A stretch of DNA of 64,000 nucleotides from Pseudemcibacter aquimaris (GTDB lineage: Bacteria; Pseudomonadota; Alphaproteobacteria; Sphingomonadales; Emcibacteraceae), in contig NZ_CP079800.1 in the NCBI RefSeq assembly GCF_028869115.1, forward strand, positions 3,305,471-3,369,470. Direction: 5' to 3'. Of this stretch, positions 18,720-28,286 are shown one piece after another. Made by a program: the position numbers and the translations under genes. The notes below the pieces were generated by a model that searched no databases, was not told the DNA's origin, and saw nothing but the letters and a program-made list of their open reading frames with translations. The first letter of the stretch is position 1, and every line of letters begins with the position of its first letter.

Positions 18720-20096
18720 TTAAATGATAACCAATCCAACTAGGAAATATGTAATAAAGGCCAGCACACCACCAATTAGGGCGTACGGAAGCTGCGTTTT
18801 TACATGATCAAGAAGGTCACAACCGGATGCCACCGATGAAATTACCGTGGTATCGGAAATCGGTGAGCAATGATCACCAAACACACCGCCGCCAAGAACA
18901 GCGGAAATGACAAAAGCAGGCGGCAAGCCCAGCATTTGAATAAGCGGAACAGCAATTGGAATCATCAGGGCGAATGTGCCCCATGATGTTCCTGTTGAAA
19001 ATGCCATCAGACTGGATGCAAGAAACAGCATCGGTACAATTAAGATCAGCGGCAATGTATCACTGGCAAGTCCTGCGACAAAGGCGCCAGTACCAAGATC
19101 GCGCAAACTAGCTCCAAGCGCGAGCGATAATAGTACGATGGTGACCAGTGGCAGCAATTCATTCATTCCTTTAAAACCAATATCAACAAGTTTGACATGG
19201 CTGAACATTTTGCTGGATAACATCATGATATAGGCAACCATACAGGAAATAATGGTTGCATAGAGTATTGAACTGGATCCATCCCCCTCACGGATGACGC
19301 CGTCGCCAGTCCAATACATGAAAACAAATATCAAACTGATTAATGAAATGAGAGGTACCACCATGAAACGCGCTTTTGTGCCTTCAAATTCTGGGGCTTG
19401 TTGATCTTCGATCTTTTTCTGCATGGCTTTTTCATATTCTTTTAGCGGGCCATGGATTTTATCGGTCAAAATTGTGAACAGTACAATGATCAATGCGATC
19501 CAGGCATAAAAGTTATAAAATATGGAACCGACAAGTGCGCTTTCCGCATTTTCAAGGCCGGATTGCTGCATGTTGGCAAGTGCCACAGCGCCCCACCCAT
19601 TTAGAAGCAGCAATATACAAACAGGCGCACTGGTACTATCGATGACGTAGGCCAGTCGTTCGCGGCTCATACCAAATTTATCGAAAATCCCACGGGATAG
19701 GATTCCCGCTGTAATAACGCTTAAGTTACTTTCCACGAATAATACGATCCCTGTGAAAAATGTCAGAAGACCCGCTTGTTTTTTGGTTTTGGTCACACCG
19801 CGGTTGATCATAAATTCAACCAGTGCTGTCACGCCACCAGAATGGCGCATATAGGCGATCAAGCAACCAATGATGAGGGAAAACATCAATACCTTGGTGT
19901 TGCCGGGGCTTTCAAAAACGCTAACGATACGTTCAATGGTTTCAATGGGGGCGAGGGCGGCCGTTGTGTTCGCGGCGTCAAATAACAAAAGAAATTCTGC
20001 TGTGAATATCCCGGCGAGCAATGCCAAAATTACTTCTTTACGCCATATTACAACCCCGATTGCCACGACTTGTGGCAAGATGGTAAGCCAACCCAT
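18720..20096 (-). CDS. NhaC-family sodium-coupled antiporter (copy 1)
   Basis: 458-residue inner-membrane transporter with about 11 hydrophobic segments. The NhaC signature is present near the C-terminus: FSTGTSWGTFALMIPIAVPL, then GGGVFGDHCSPISDTTVISS and SGCDLLDHVKTQLPY. The family contains Na+/H+ antiporters and also sodium-coupled exchangers or importers of amino and organic acids, so the ion-only annotation should not be over-read. It lies among amidohydrolases and an amine/amino-acid oxidase, and a second family member is at 26306, which favours substrate transport in a catabolic pathway. The preceding terminator (20174-20200) makes it a separate transcription unit. Confidence 0.85.
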   Translation of the reverse strand: MGWLTILPQVVAIGVVIWRKEVILALLAGIFTAEFLLLFDAANTTAALAPIETIERIVSVFESPGNTKVLMFSLIIGCLIAYMRHSGGVTALVEFMINRGVTKTKKQAGLLTFFTGIVLFVESNLSVITAGILSRGIFDKFGMSRERLAYVIDSTSAPVCILLLLNGWGAVALANMQQSGLENAESALVGSIFYNFYAWIALIIVLFTILTDKIHGPLKEYEKAMQKKIEDQQAPEFEGTKARFMVVPLISLISLIFVFMYWTGDGVIREGDGSSSILYATIISCMVAYIMMLSSKMFSHVKLVDIGFKGMNELLPLVTIVLLSLALGASLRDLGTGAFVAGLASDTLPLILIVPMLFLASSLMAFSTGTSWGTFALMIPIAVPLIQMLGLPPAFVISAVLGGGVFGDHCSPISDTTVISSVASGCDLLDHVKTQLPYALIGGVLAFITYFLVGLVII

Positions 20097-20173
20097 TGAA
20101 ATTCCCTCATATCGATTAATTTTTGAAGAGTATGCGAATGTTGCGTGATAAATGCAAGATATAAACAGGATAT

Positions 20174-20200
20174 AAAAAAAGGGCGGGATGGCCCGCCCTT
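20174..20200 (-). terminator. Rho-independent terminator after the YtcJ-like gene
   Basis: GGGCGGG (20181-20187) pairs with CCCGCCC (20192-20198) around a 4-nt loop, extended by two A-T pairs. The A run at 20174-20180 becomes a U tract in minus-strand RNA. It lies 25 nt after the stop of the amidohydrolase gene at 20225. Confidence 0.9.
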
Positions 20201-20224
20201 AAATAATCGGTTATTTAAATTACC

Positions 20225-22048
20225 TTAGTTGGCAACACGTTCATAAACGATATTACCGTTAACCATGGTCATATCAATTTCCATATTGATAAGGTCAGCA
20301 GGCGGAATATTGAACAGGTTACGGTCAATAATCACAAGATCGGCATATTTACCTTCTTTGATCGAACCACGAACGTGACCTTCAAATGTACCCTCTGCAC
20401 CATTGATTGTGTATGCTTTAATACTTTCTTCAAGGCTGATTTTCTCTTCTGGGAACCAACCACCTTCTGGTGTTCCTTGAAGTGTTGTGCGGTTTACAGC
20501 AGCATTCAGCAGATATTTCGGATGGTTGTAATATTCTGCGGCATTTGTACCCGGCCAGTCAGATGCAAAAATCAATGTTGAGCCGTTTTTAAGCAGTGAA
20601 TTAAAGGCATATGCCCCTTTTGAACGTTCAAACCCGATACGTTCTTCCATCCAGCGCATATCGTCAGAAAGATGGTATGGGTTAATTTCCGCAATCACGC
20701 CCAGCTGGTTAAAGCGTGGGAAATCAACAGGACGAACAACCTGGTTATGAATGACGCGGAAACCTTCAAGTGAACCACCCACATCTTTTTGTAAGCGCTC
20801 ATATGTATCAAGCATCAGCGCGACACCCTTTGTGCCGATCGCATGCACGTTTGCTTTAAAGCCGCCTTTATTGGCTTCGAGCAAGTAAGCATACATTTTT
20901 TCCATATTTTCTTCTAACATTTCCGGATCGTCACTAGTGTGGTGACGGTAACGGCCATAGTAACCAGGACGGTCATTATATGGTTCAAAGAATAACGCAC
21001 CGTGGCTTCCCATGATGCCATCGATATATCCTTTATAGGCACCCCAACGAAGATAATGATCTTCTTCGCCAGTACGTGGATGGCTACCCATTTTGATACC
21101 TTTATCGTTAAATTCTTTTGCACGGGAAAGGTCAGCACGCATCCATACACGGGCTGTCAGTTCACCTTTTTCCTGAAGTTCTGCAAAAATTTCATCGCGA
21201 CCTTCGTGGGTGATATCGTGAATTTCGACGATACCGCCTTCACGCATGCGTTGAAGACCAGCACGTGCTTCGTTTAATAGGCGTTCATGTGATTTTTCCT
21301 GAACAACTGCATTGATACGTTCGATGGCTGGTGAATCTTTATAAATCAAACCTGTTGGTTTGCCGTTTTCATCCACATCCATGCCGTCTAGTGCTTCATT
21401 TTCAAGACCGGCTGCTTTAAGGGCTGCGGTATTGGCAAGATAAAGTTCTGCCGGACGTTCGAAACTTTGAACAAATACTGGTGTATTTGGTGTGATATCA
21501 TCAATTTCAGCCGCTGTTGGTTTCCAGCGATCAGTGAAGCCTGCGCCTTTTCCTTCTTCAACGGCTGCTTCACCGGCACCCCATGCTTCATAAGCACCCC
21601 ATGCACCACGTGTGATCCATTCCCCTTCAGGAATATTGCTCATTACGCGTTGAAGCTCAACTCTTAGGGCTTCTGTTTCGTGAATTTTAAGTAAGTTAAC
21701 ATCATTGATTTGTGCGCCCGCGCGGTCAAAATGTGTATGACCATCAATGAAACCAGGCATCAACATACGACCCTTAAGGTCAATCACGCGTGTACCATAG
21801 CCGATATAGGCATCAGCATCTGCATCATTTTCAAAAATTGCGACAATTTTGTTGCCGGAAACTGCTACACCCTTGGCCCAAGGTTGGCTTTCTTCAACTG
21901 TATAGACGTCACCGCCCATAAAAACGACATCCGCCGCATTGGCGTTTACTGCCATTTCTGGTGCTTCTGCTGCCTGTTCACCACATGCGCTAAGTAACAT
22001 AGCAGCGGCGGCAACACTAAGCGTACCGAATCTCTTCGATAATTTCAT
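20225..22048 (-). CDS. YtcJ-like amidohydrolase, lipoprotein
   Basis: 607-residue metal-dependent amidohydrolase of the YtcJ branch (amidohydrolase 3). The N-terminus is a lipoprotein signal peptide with lipobox LSAC (Cys22), so the enzyme should be anchored in the periplasm. Seen: MPGFIDGHTHFD with the two metal histidines, VIHNQVVRP, and IFASDWPGTN with a catalytic aspartate, followed by the usual C-terminal beta-sandwich (ADLVIIDRNLF). Members cleave amides or related bonds, but the substrate is unknown. It is divergent from the FAD oxidoreductase at 22176 over a 127-bp promoter region and ends in a strong terminator. Confidence 0.86.
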   Translation of the reverse strand: MKLSKRFGTLSVAAAAMLLSACGEQAAEAPEMAVNANAADVVFMGGDVYTVEESQPWAKGVAVSGNKIVAIFENDADADAYIGYGTRVIDLKGRMLMPGFIDGHTHFDRAGAQINDVNLLKIHETEALRVELQRVMSNIPEGEWITRGAWGAYEAWGAGEAAVEEGKGAGFTDRWKPTAAEIDDITPNTPVFVQSFERPAELYLANTAALKAAGLENEALDGMDVDENGKPTGLIYKDSPAIERINAVVQEKSHERLLNEARAGLQRMREGGIVEIHDITHEGRDEIFAELQEKGELTARVWMRADLSRAKEFNDKGIKMGSHPRTGEEDHYLRWGAYKGYIDGIMGSHGALFFEPYNDRPGYYGRYRHHTSDDPEMLEENMEKMYAYLLEANKGGFKANVHAIGTKGVALMLDTYERLQKDVGGSLEGFRVIHNQVVRPVDFPRFNQLGVIAEINPYHLSDDMRWMEERIGFERSKGAYAFNSLLKNGSTLIFASDWPGTNAAEYYNHPKYLLNAAVNRTTLQGTPEGGWFPEEKISLEESIKAYTINGAEGTFEGHVRGSIKEGKYADLVIIDRNLFNIPPADLINMEIDMTMVNGNIVYERVAN

Positions 22049-22175
22049 TATTCTCTCCCGTTTAATTCATTATTGAATATTGTTTTACTCGCTGAAGAAT
22101 ATAATATATTTTGCGCAAATTGATAGTATGAAAAGGTTGTAATCTGGTCTTTTTTGACAAGTAAATGAGGAAAAA

Positions 22176-23492
22176 ATGGATAAACCATACGCACACGCCG
22201 GGGAAAAGTACGAATATATTGATAGTTATTATTCAAGAACCCTTGATGATAAGGGCGGATTCCCACAATTAGAAGGTGACGTCACGACATCAGTTTGTGT
22301 GATTGGCGGCGGCATGGCCGGGGTTGCCACCGCATCCAGTCTTGTGGAAAAGGGTGAAAAACCAGTCCTTATCGAGGCAAACCGAATTGGCTGGGGCGCA
22401 TCAGGCAGGAATGGTGGTTTTGTCAGTTCCGGTTATTCAAAGGGGGCAGGTGACATTGTTAAAATGGTTGGAAAAAGTCACGCAAGAGAACTTTATAAAC
22501 TGACCAATGATGCACTTGATACCATAAATCGCCGCATGGGTGATCAGGCAGATAATCTTAAAGCCAATAATTATGGCCATTTCGAAGTGTCATGGTTTAA
22601 TGAACCGGGTGTCGTTGAAAATTACGTTGAATTTATCAATGATCTGATGGATGTGAATTATGAATATTGGCCAAAGGAAAAATTCCGCGATTATTATAAA
22701 TCCAATCATTATCATGATGCCTATTTAAAACCGCAGGCATTACAGCTTCATTCATTAAACTATACCCGTCATTCAGCAAGGGTTGCTGAAAATGGTGGCG
22801 CGGGCATTTATGAAAAATCACCGGCAGTGGATATTAAGAAAACTGAAAATGGCTGGAAAGTAACAACGGAAAAGGGTTCGGTTACCGCAGACCGTATTGT
22901 CATGTGTTGCAGTGCCTATATCGGGAATTTGAATTTCAGGTTGTCTAACGCGACTTTACCGGTGGCGACATATGTTCTTTTAACGGAACCGCTTGGTGAC
23001 AGATTAAAAAGCGCCATCGAAGGGCGTTGGGGCGTCAGTGACAATCGCTTTTCATCTAATTATTACCGTACATTCGAAGACACCAGCCTGTTCTGGGGCG
23101 GCCGTGTCAGTATGTTTAATCCGCAAGGCAAAAAGCTTGAGAAAATCATGATGGATGACTTGCTGGTTGTTTATCCACAGCTTAAAGGCATTAAAGCCAA
23201 TGTGGCGTGGGGTGGTTTCATGGGATACCCAGTTCATAAAATGCCACAAATCGGCGAACTTGAGCCCGGTTTCTGGTATGCGCAGGGTTTTGGCGGTTCC
23301 GGTATGACCGCGACTGTTGCGGGTGGTGAGGTGGTCGCCGATGCGATTGTGAACGGTGACGAACGGTATAAGCTGTTTGAACCATTTGGCCTTGATTATG
23401 CAGGAAAGCCGTTTGGCCCCATTGTGGCACAAACGGCTTACTGGCTTTTTCAACTGCGGGACGCCTATAAAGAATGGCGCCTTAACAGATAA
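22176..23492 (+). CDS. FAD-dependent amine/amino-acid oxidoreductase (DAO family)
   Basis: 438-residue flavoprotein of the D-amino-acid-oxidase/GlpO superfamily, closest in style to gamma-glutamylputrescine oxidase. Seen: the dinucleotide-binding VIGGGMAGVATASSLVEKG (about 43-61), the FAD segment GWGASGRNGGFVSSGY, and the C-terminal FAD contact YAQGFGGSGMTATVAGG. No signal peptide, so cytoplasmic. Start ATG has GAGGA 5 nt upstream. It would oxidise an amine or amino acid to an imine with release of ammonia; the true substrate is unknown. Its context with transporters and deacylases supports amino-acid or polyamine catabolism. Confidence 0.87.
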   Translation: MDKPYAHAGEKYEYIDSYYSRTLDDKGGFPQLEGDVTTSVCVIGGGMAGVATASSLVEKGEKPVLIEANRIGWGASGRNGGFVSSGYSKGAGDIVKMVGKSHARELYKLTNDALDTINRRMGDQADNLKANNYGHFEVSWFNEPGVVENYVEFINDLMDVNYEYWPKEKFRDYYKSNHYHDAYLKPQALQLHSLNYTRHSARVAENGGAGIYEKSPAVDIKKTENGWKVTTEKGSVTADRIVMCCSAYIGNLNFRLSNATLPVATYVLLTEPLGDRLKSAIEGRWGVSDNRFSSNYYRTFEDTSLFWGGRVSMFNPQGKKLEKIMMDDLLVVYPQLKGIKANVAWGGFMGYPVHKMPQIGELEPGFWYAQGFGGSGMTATVAGGEVVADAIVNGDERYKLFEPFGLDYAGKPFGPIVAQTAYWLFQLRDAYKEWRLNR

Positions 23493-23505
23493 TCAGAAAA
23501 TGAAA

Positions 23506-24621
23506 TTAGCGTGATACAAACATGTATGACGCCTTTTCCATTTCTTTGATGTTATTAAACGGTCTTTCCGGTGAAAGATGATCTTCCAGGAATTTGTAAA
23601 TGTCATATCGGGCCTGGCGTGCCACTTTATGATCCATACGGGCAAAATTATGTGCGCCCGGGATGTCTTCAAATTCCTTATAGATGAAATCTTTGCCGTC
23701 TGCTTTTAATGATTTAACAAGATGGCGAATTTCTAAAATATTGACATCATCATCATTGGTATTGCCGTAAACCATTAATGGCGTTTCCAATTTGTGGGTA
23801 TTCCAAGCGGGGGACCGTTTGATATATTCATCATGATTTTCAAATGCGCTTTCGCCGATATGATATTCGGTTTCATATAATTCACGGTATCCTTGGGTTT
23901 TGTATCCCATACGTGCAATAAGATCGCTTACCGGAACATCAGCAAAGCCAACTTTATAGGCATCCGGATATTCAAATAAATTCATAAGCGTGATCAGCCC
24001 ACCATGGCTGTGGCCCATGATTCCAACGCGATCCTCGTCGACGATGGCGTAATTTTCAACCATATAATCACGGGCGGCTTTGGCGTCTGCAATTTCCTTA
24101 CCACCGTAATCAATGCTTTCATAAAATCTTTTGCCGTATCCTGTGCTGCCGCGGTAATCCGGCGCAATGATGATATATTGCTGGGCGATCAGTTCACGGT
24201 AAAGCTGGCCGTTTTCCACATTAAAGTTGGCGTGGACCCCTTGATGCGGGAATACCAAAAGTGGGTATTTTTTATTTGGGTCGAGATCCTTTGGGAAAAA
24301 CACATAAGACGTAAATGTAAACGGGTTGGTTAAGGTAAGTGGGTTTTGTTCTCCGTCGCCGGAAAAGTCATGATCCTTACCAAGGGCAGGACCCGTCATA
24401 CGCACCCGTTCAATGTGGGCGACATCGCCCATGATGTGATGCATTTGAATATCGGTGATCCCTTTGTTCACACGGCTAAAGGAATGACGCATGTCGCTGA
24501 TTTGTTTTTTAAGATCAGCAATTTGTTCCTTAAGATCATCCGTTTCATCGGCTGTAGCAAATGACGTTGACGTCATGATAGCAAATGCCATTAACCCTAT
24601 ATATTTAAAAAACTTATTCAT
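23506..24621 (-). CDS. Exported S9-like alpha/beta hydrolase with N-terminal coiled coil
   Basis: 371-residue serine hydrolase. An N-terminal signal peptide (about 1-24) is followed by a short heptad region (about 26-60, LKEQIADLKKQISDM), then a prolyl-oligopeptidase-type alpha/beta-hydrolase domain. Catalytic elements: GHSHGG with the nucleophile serine, the aspartate in GNTNDDDVNILE, and the histidine in GAHNFARMDH. The beta-propeller of classical S9 peptidases is missing; the coiled coil takes its place, possibly for oligomerisation. It starts 1 nt after the stop of the deacylase gene, so both are in one operon. A periplasmic peptidase or esterase is likely. Confidence 0.78.
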   Translation of the reverse strand: MNKFFKYIGLMAFAIMTSTSFATADETDDLKEQIADLKKQISDMRHSFSRVNKGITDIQMHHIMGDVAHIERVRMTGPALGKDHDFSGDGEQNPLTLTNPFTFTSYVFFPKDLDPNKKYPLLVFPHQGVHANFNVENGQLYRELIAQQYIIIAPDYRGSTGYGKRFYESIDYGGKEIADAKAARDYMVENYAIVDEDRVGIMGHSHGGLITLMNLFEYPDAYKVGFADVPVSDLIARMGYKTQGYRELYETEYHIGESAFENHDEYIKRSPAWNTHKLETPLMVYGNTNDDDVNILEIRHLVKSLKADGKDFIYKEFEDIPGAHNFARMDHKVARQARYDIYKFLEDHLSPERPFNNIKEMEKASYMFVSR

Positions 24622-24622
24622 T

Positions 24623-26227
24623 TTAATCCCCTTTCGTTTTTAACAGAACGCGGCCATAAATCGGGCTATCTGATCCAGCTGAAATATCAGTGGCCTTGCC
24701 GTTGACGATCACTGCGTCAAATCCGGTTGGCTCAGCAAATATATCTGTCCATGTTGTGCCGGCACGTACATTTTCCAAATCAATGACAAGAATATCCGCG
24801 CCCATTCCTTGTTTAAGGCGGCCGCGTGTCTGAATATCAAAAATATCTGCCGTTTGCCCGGTCATTTTATTAATGGCCAGTTCCAGTGACATTAATTTAT
24901 CACGTACCACATATTCATGAAGCACTTTCGGGAAAGAGCCAAATGAACGCGGGTGGCGCATGGTTGGGCTTCCGTCCGTTGAAATGGAAACATCAGGTGC
25001 GGTGATAAACGCGTCTTGTGTTTCTTTGGTCATAATGAAATGGGCCGTTGCCGGTCCGCCATGACCATAATCCATAATCACGTCTTCCGGGTCTTTTCCG
25101 GTGATTTCAGAAATATCGGCGACCGTTTTACCGGAATATTCACCGGATGACACAAGTATGGCACCCGGGCCGTTACGGCGTTTAATTTTTGCGGTTAGGA
25201 ATTCCTTAAATTCAGCGCGGCGGTTTGCTACGGCATCATTAAATTCAAATTCACGCTTTGCCCATTCCGGGTATAGGTACGTCATGTTACCAAAGCTCGC
25301 GAGATATGGATAAACATCAGCGGTTATTTCAATGCCATTTGCGCGTGCTTCGCGGATTTGATTAAGAACGGCGTCACCCTGGTCACGGGTTTTGCCATAG
25401 ACGACCTTGATATGTGATGCATTAACGCGGGCGAATTGGCCTTGTTCAATCAGTTCCGCGATGGACGCGTGAACTTTGTCATCATCTTCGTTTCTGATGT
25501 GGCTTGAAATTACGCCATCATGCTTACCAACAAGTTTGGCAAGACCGAACATTTCTTCCTTATCGGCATATCGGCCCGGCACATATTCAAGTCCGGTATT
25601 TAACCCATATGCGCCAGCCATCATGCCATCGACGAATAATTCTTCCATTTTTGCTTGTTCTTCGGGCGTGATTTTGTCCTTTTCACCGCCACCAGAAAGC
25701 TGCCTGATGGTGCCATGCCCAACGAGGGTCGCCACATTGGGGCCGCTTCCTTTTTCATTGACCTGATCAATCCAGTTTCTAAAGGATGAAGCATCACGGG
25801 CAGGGCCGCCACTTGGGAAATAACCGGGGTTGGTGCCATCCTGACCAAGTAACACGGTTGTAATCCCCTGACGCAGGAAGTTTCTTAAGTGGTCGTTATC
25901 TTCCTGAAGCGGGTCACCATGTGAATGGGCATCAATAAAGCCCGGGGTAACGATGCGGCCTGTGGCATCAATTGTGTTGGCCGCCTTAACAGCATTTCCG
26001 TCAACATCACCGATATAGGCAATTTTGTCACCGCTCACCAATATATCACCCATGTATGACGCATCCCCCGTGCCGTCAACGATGGTTCCCCCGGAAATAT
26101 GAAGATCATAAGTCAGGCTATAATCTGGCCCACTTGATGTATTTTCAGTTTGCTGATTTTCTGCCGAACATGCCGTAAGCGCTAATATAGAAAATAGCGC
26201 AAAAATTTTGGATAAAGCATTCATCAT
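24623..26227 (-). CDS. N-acyl-D-amino-acid deacylase-like amidohydrolase, lipoprotein
   Basis: 534-residue metal-dependent hydrolase resembling D-aminoacylases. Lipoprotein signal with lipobox LTAC (Cys20). Seen: TPGFIDAHSHGDP with the metal histidines, NASHIKVVYGKTRDQ, the barrel segment ITADVYPYLASFGNMT, and ISTDGSPTMRHPRSFGSF, typical of the N-acyl-D-amino-acid deacylase branch. Such enzymes release D-amino acids from N-acylated forms; D-specificity here is an inference from family. It is first gene of an operon with the S9-like hydrolase and is divergent from an NhaC transporter at 26306. GGAGCGGAA precedes the ATG pair. Confidence 0.85.
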   Translation of the reverse strand: MMNALSKIFALFSILALTACSAENQQTENTSSGPDYSLTYDLHISGGTIVDGTGDASYMGDILVSGDKIAYIGDVDGNAVKAANTIDATGRIVTPGFIDAHSHGDPLQEDNDHLRNFLRQGITTVLLGQDGTNPGYFPSGGPARDASSFRNWIDQVNEKGSGPNVATLVGHGTIRQLSGGGEKDKITPEEQAKMEELFVDGMMAGAYGLNTGLEYVPGRYADKEEMFGLAKLVGKHDGVISSHIRNEDDDKVHASIAELIEQGQFARVNASHIKVVYGKTRDQGDAVLNQIREARANGIEITADVYPYLASFGNMTYLYPEWAKREFEFNDAVANRRAEFKEFLTAKIKRRNGPGAILVSSGEYSGKTVADISEITGKDPEDVIMDYGHGGPATAHFIMTKETQDAFITAPDVSISTDGSPTMRHPRSFGSFPKVLHEYVVRDKLMSLELAINKMTGQTADIFDIQTRGRLKQGMGADILVIDLENVRAGTTWTDIFAEPTGFDAVIVNGKATDISAGSDSPIYGRVLLKTKGD

Positions 26228-26305
26228 TTCCGCTCCCGTAAAATATTATTGTTTCTTAAAAGTGAATTATGGTTACTATAAGCAAAATTTCAAAGGAGTA
26301 AAGCG

Positions 26306-27826
26306 TTGGAAGCCTCAGATTATGGAATAATCTCTATTATTCCCATTATATTGACACTTGGGATTGCTGTATGGACACAAAATGTGATCATTGGTTTATT
26401 TATTGGTGTATTTTCGGGGGTCATTATTTTAAACGGTTTTAATCCTGTTATGACATTAAGTCTGATGGTGTCCGATTATTTTGTACCGCAAATGTTATCA
26501 CCCAGTCAGGCGGGTATTCTTGTGCTCATGTGTTTTATTGGCGGTCTAGTGGCGCTTATGGAACGTTCGGGTGGGGCGGTGGCGTTCGCGACCACCATGA
26601 CCCACGTGATCACCAGCCGCTTTAAAGCGCAAATCGCCACCTGGGCGACAGGGATCATGATTTTCTTTTCTGATCTTGGTACCCCGCTTATTGTCGGACC
26701 TATTTATAGGCCGATTACAGACAAGCTTAAAATTTCCCGTGTGAAACTAGCGTGGATTGTTGATACCACCGCATCACCGGTGGCGGTGCTTATTCCGTTT
26801 ATTGGTTGGGGCGTATATTCAATGGGCCTTATTGAAAAGGAATATCTGGAAATTGGCCGTGTGGAAAATAGTTTCGATGCCTATGTTGCAGCGATCCCGT
26901 TTCAGTTTTATTCGTTATTTGCCATCATCATGGTGCCGCTTGTGGCGCTTTCGGGATATGAATTTGGTCCCATGGCCCGCGCTGAAAAACGCGCGCAGGA
27001 AGGTAAGGGCCTCATCGATGATAGCGGTATGGAAATATCCGATACCATTTCTCATCCCAATGCCAAGGCGATTTTTGTTTGGTTGCCGCTTTTGGTGATG
27101 GTGAGTGTTTTATTCTTCTTGCTAGCACCGCTTGGGTTTCCGCTTAATAGCGTTCCGTCACTGGCATTTCGGGGCGCGCTTTCAAGCGCATATTTCTTTT
27201 CTGCGATGACACTGATTGTGTTGCTGCTTATTTATGGCGTTAAAAGTTTCAAGGAAAGCATCACCATTTACCTTGGTGGCGTAAGTAAAATGACAAGCGT
27301 GCTGATCATTCTTGTGCTGGCGTGGTCACTCAGTTCCGTGGGTAAAAATCTTGGTACTGCGCAATTTATCATCTCAATGGCCGAAGGAAACTTTGCGCCG
27401 TTTCTTGTGCCGGTGGTGGCGTTTTTATTTGGCGCGATCATGTCATTTGCGACCGGATCATCATGGGGCACATATGCGATTATGATGCCGCTTATCATTG
27501 CGGTAGCACACGCACTTGGTGCGCCGATGCATGTTTGTATTGGGGCGGTTCTTTCCGGTGGAATGTTCGGGGATCATTGTTCGCCAATTTCTGATACAAC
27601 CATTCTTTCCGCTTCCGGCGCGGGATGTAGCCAGTTTGATCATGTTAGAACACAGCTTCCTTATGAGCTATTAAATGGCACCATTTGCGTTGTTTCCTAT
27701 ATCATGGCGGGGCTGACCGAAAGCAATCTTGTCTTTATTCCGGGTATGGTGTTACTGGGCGTCAGTCTTTATATGATGAATAAAATCGGCGGTGTAAAAA
27801 TTCATAATACAAGCACGGTAGGTTAA
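26306..27826 (+). CDS. NhaC-family sodium-coupled antiporter (copy 2)
   Basis: 506-residue polytopic transporter related to the copy at 18720 but clearly diverged. The NhaC signature is complete: FATGSSWGTYAIMMPLIIAV, GGMFGDHCSPISDTTILS and GCSQFDHVRTQLPYELL. The TTG start is supported by AAAGGAG 7 nt upstream and by the lack of a nearer start. It is divergent from the N-acyl-D-amino-acid deacylase, sharing a 78-bp intergenic region, and is followed after 1 nt by a GNAT acetyltransferase. Inference: import or exchange of the amino acid or organic acid released by the periplasmic hydrolases. Confidence 0.86.
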   Translation: MEASDYGIISIIPIILTLGIAVWTQNVIIGLFIGVFSGVIILNGFNPVMTLSLMVSDYFVPQMLSPSQAGILVLMCFIGGLVALMERSGGAVAFATTMTHVITSRFKAQIATWATGIMIFFSDLGTPLIVGPIYRPITDKLKISRVKLAWIVDTTASPVAVLIPFIGWGVYSMGLIEKEYLEIGRVENSFDAYVAAIPFQFYSLFAIIMVPLVALSGYEFGPMARAEKRAQEGKGLIDDSGMEISDTISHPNAKAIFVWLPLLVMVSVLFFLLAPLGFPLNSVPSLAFRGALSSAYFFSAMTLIVLLLIYGVKSFKESITIYLGGVSKMTSVLIILVLAWSLSSVGKNLGTAQFIISMAEGNFAPFLVPVVAFLFGAIMSFATGSSWGTYAIMMPLIIAVAHALGAPMHVCIGAVLSGGMFGDHCSPISDTTILSASGAGCSQFDHVRTQLPYELLNGTICVVSYIMAGLTESNLVFIPGMVLLGVSLYMMNKIGGVKIHNTSTVG

Positions 27827-27827
27827 A

Positions 27828-28286
27828 ATGAATATCCGTGATGCAACTGATAATGACCGCGATTTTATTTTAGGGCTTTCGCCAACACTGATTGAAAATG
27901 CAAGCCTTGCTTGGCATTCTGATCAGGTTGAACGTGAATTTCAGGACCGTTTCATTGAAGAGGTTCTTGACAATAAGGATGTCATCCAGCAAATCCTGAT
28001 TGCAGAGGATAATGGGGAAAGGCTCGGCTTTATCCAAGTCGAAGAAAGCGAAGATGAAGTTTCACTTGAGACATGCGCGAAAATTCAATTGCTTGCGGTG
28101 ACGAAAGAGGCGCAAGGCAAAGGCGTCGGCAGCGCCTTGATGAATAGGGCCGTTCGTTGGGCAAAGGAAAAAGGCTTCCGTCTGATATCATTAGAGGTTT
28201 TTGCCAATAACAAGAACGCACGCGCTTTTTACGAGGCGCAAGGCTTTCAGAATGACACCATGTTTATGGTTAAGCCGCTTGATTAA
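27828..28286 (+). CDS. GNAT family N-acetyltransferase
   Basis: 152-residue acetyl-CoA-dependent N-acetyltransferase. The acetyl-CoA-binding motif A is seen as LLAVTKEAQGKGVGSALMNRA (Q-x2-G-x-G), followed by the motif B region NKNARAFYEAQGF. One nucleotide separates it from the NhaC gene, so it is translated from the same message. It may N-acetylate the amino acid or amine handled by this cluster, but this is only inferred from context. Its stop overlaps the stop of the convergent desaturase by 4 bp. Confidence 0.86.
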   Translation: MNIRDATDNDRDFILGLSPTLIENASLAWHSDQVEREFQDRFIEEVLDNKDVIQQILIAEDNGERLGFIQVEESEDEVSLETCAKIQLLAVTKEAQGKGVGSALMNRAVRWAKEKGFRLISLEVFANNKNARAFYEAQGFQNDTMFMVKPLD

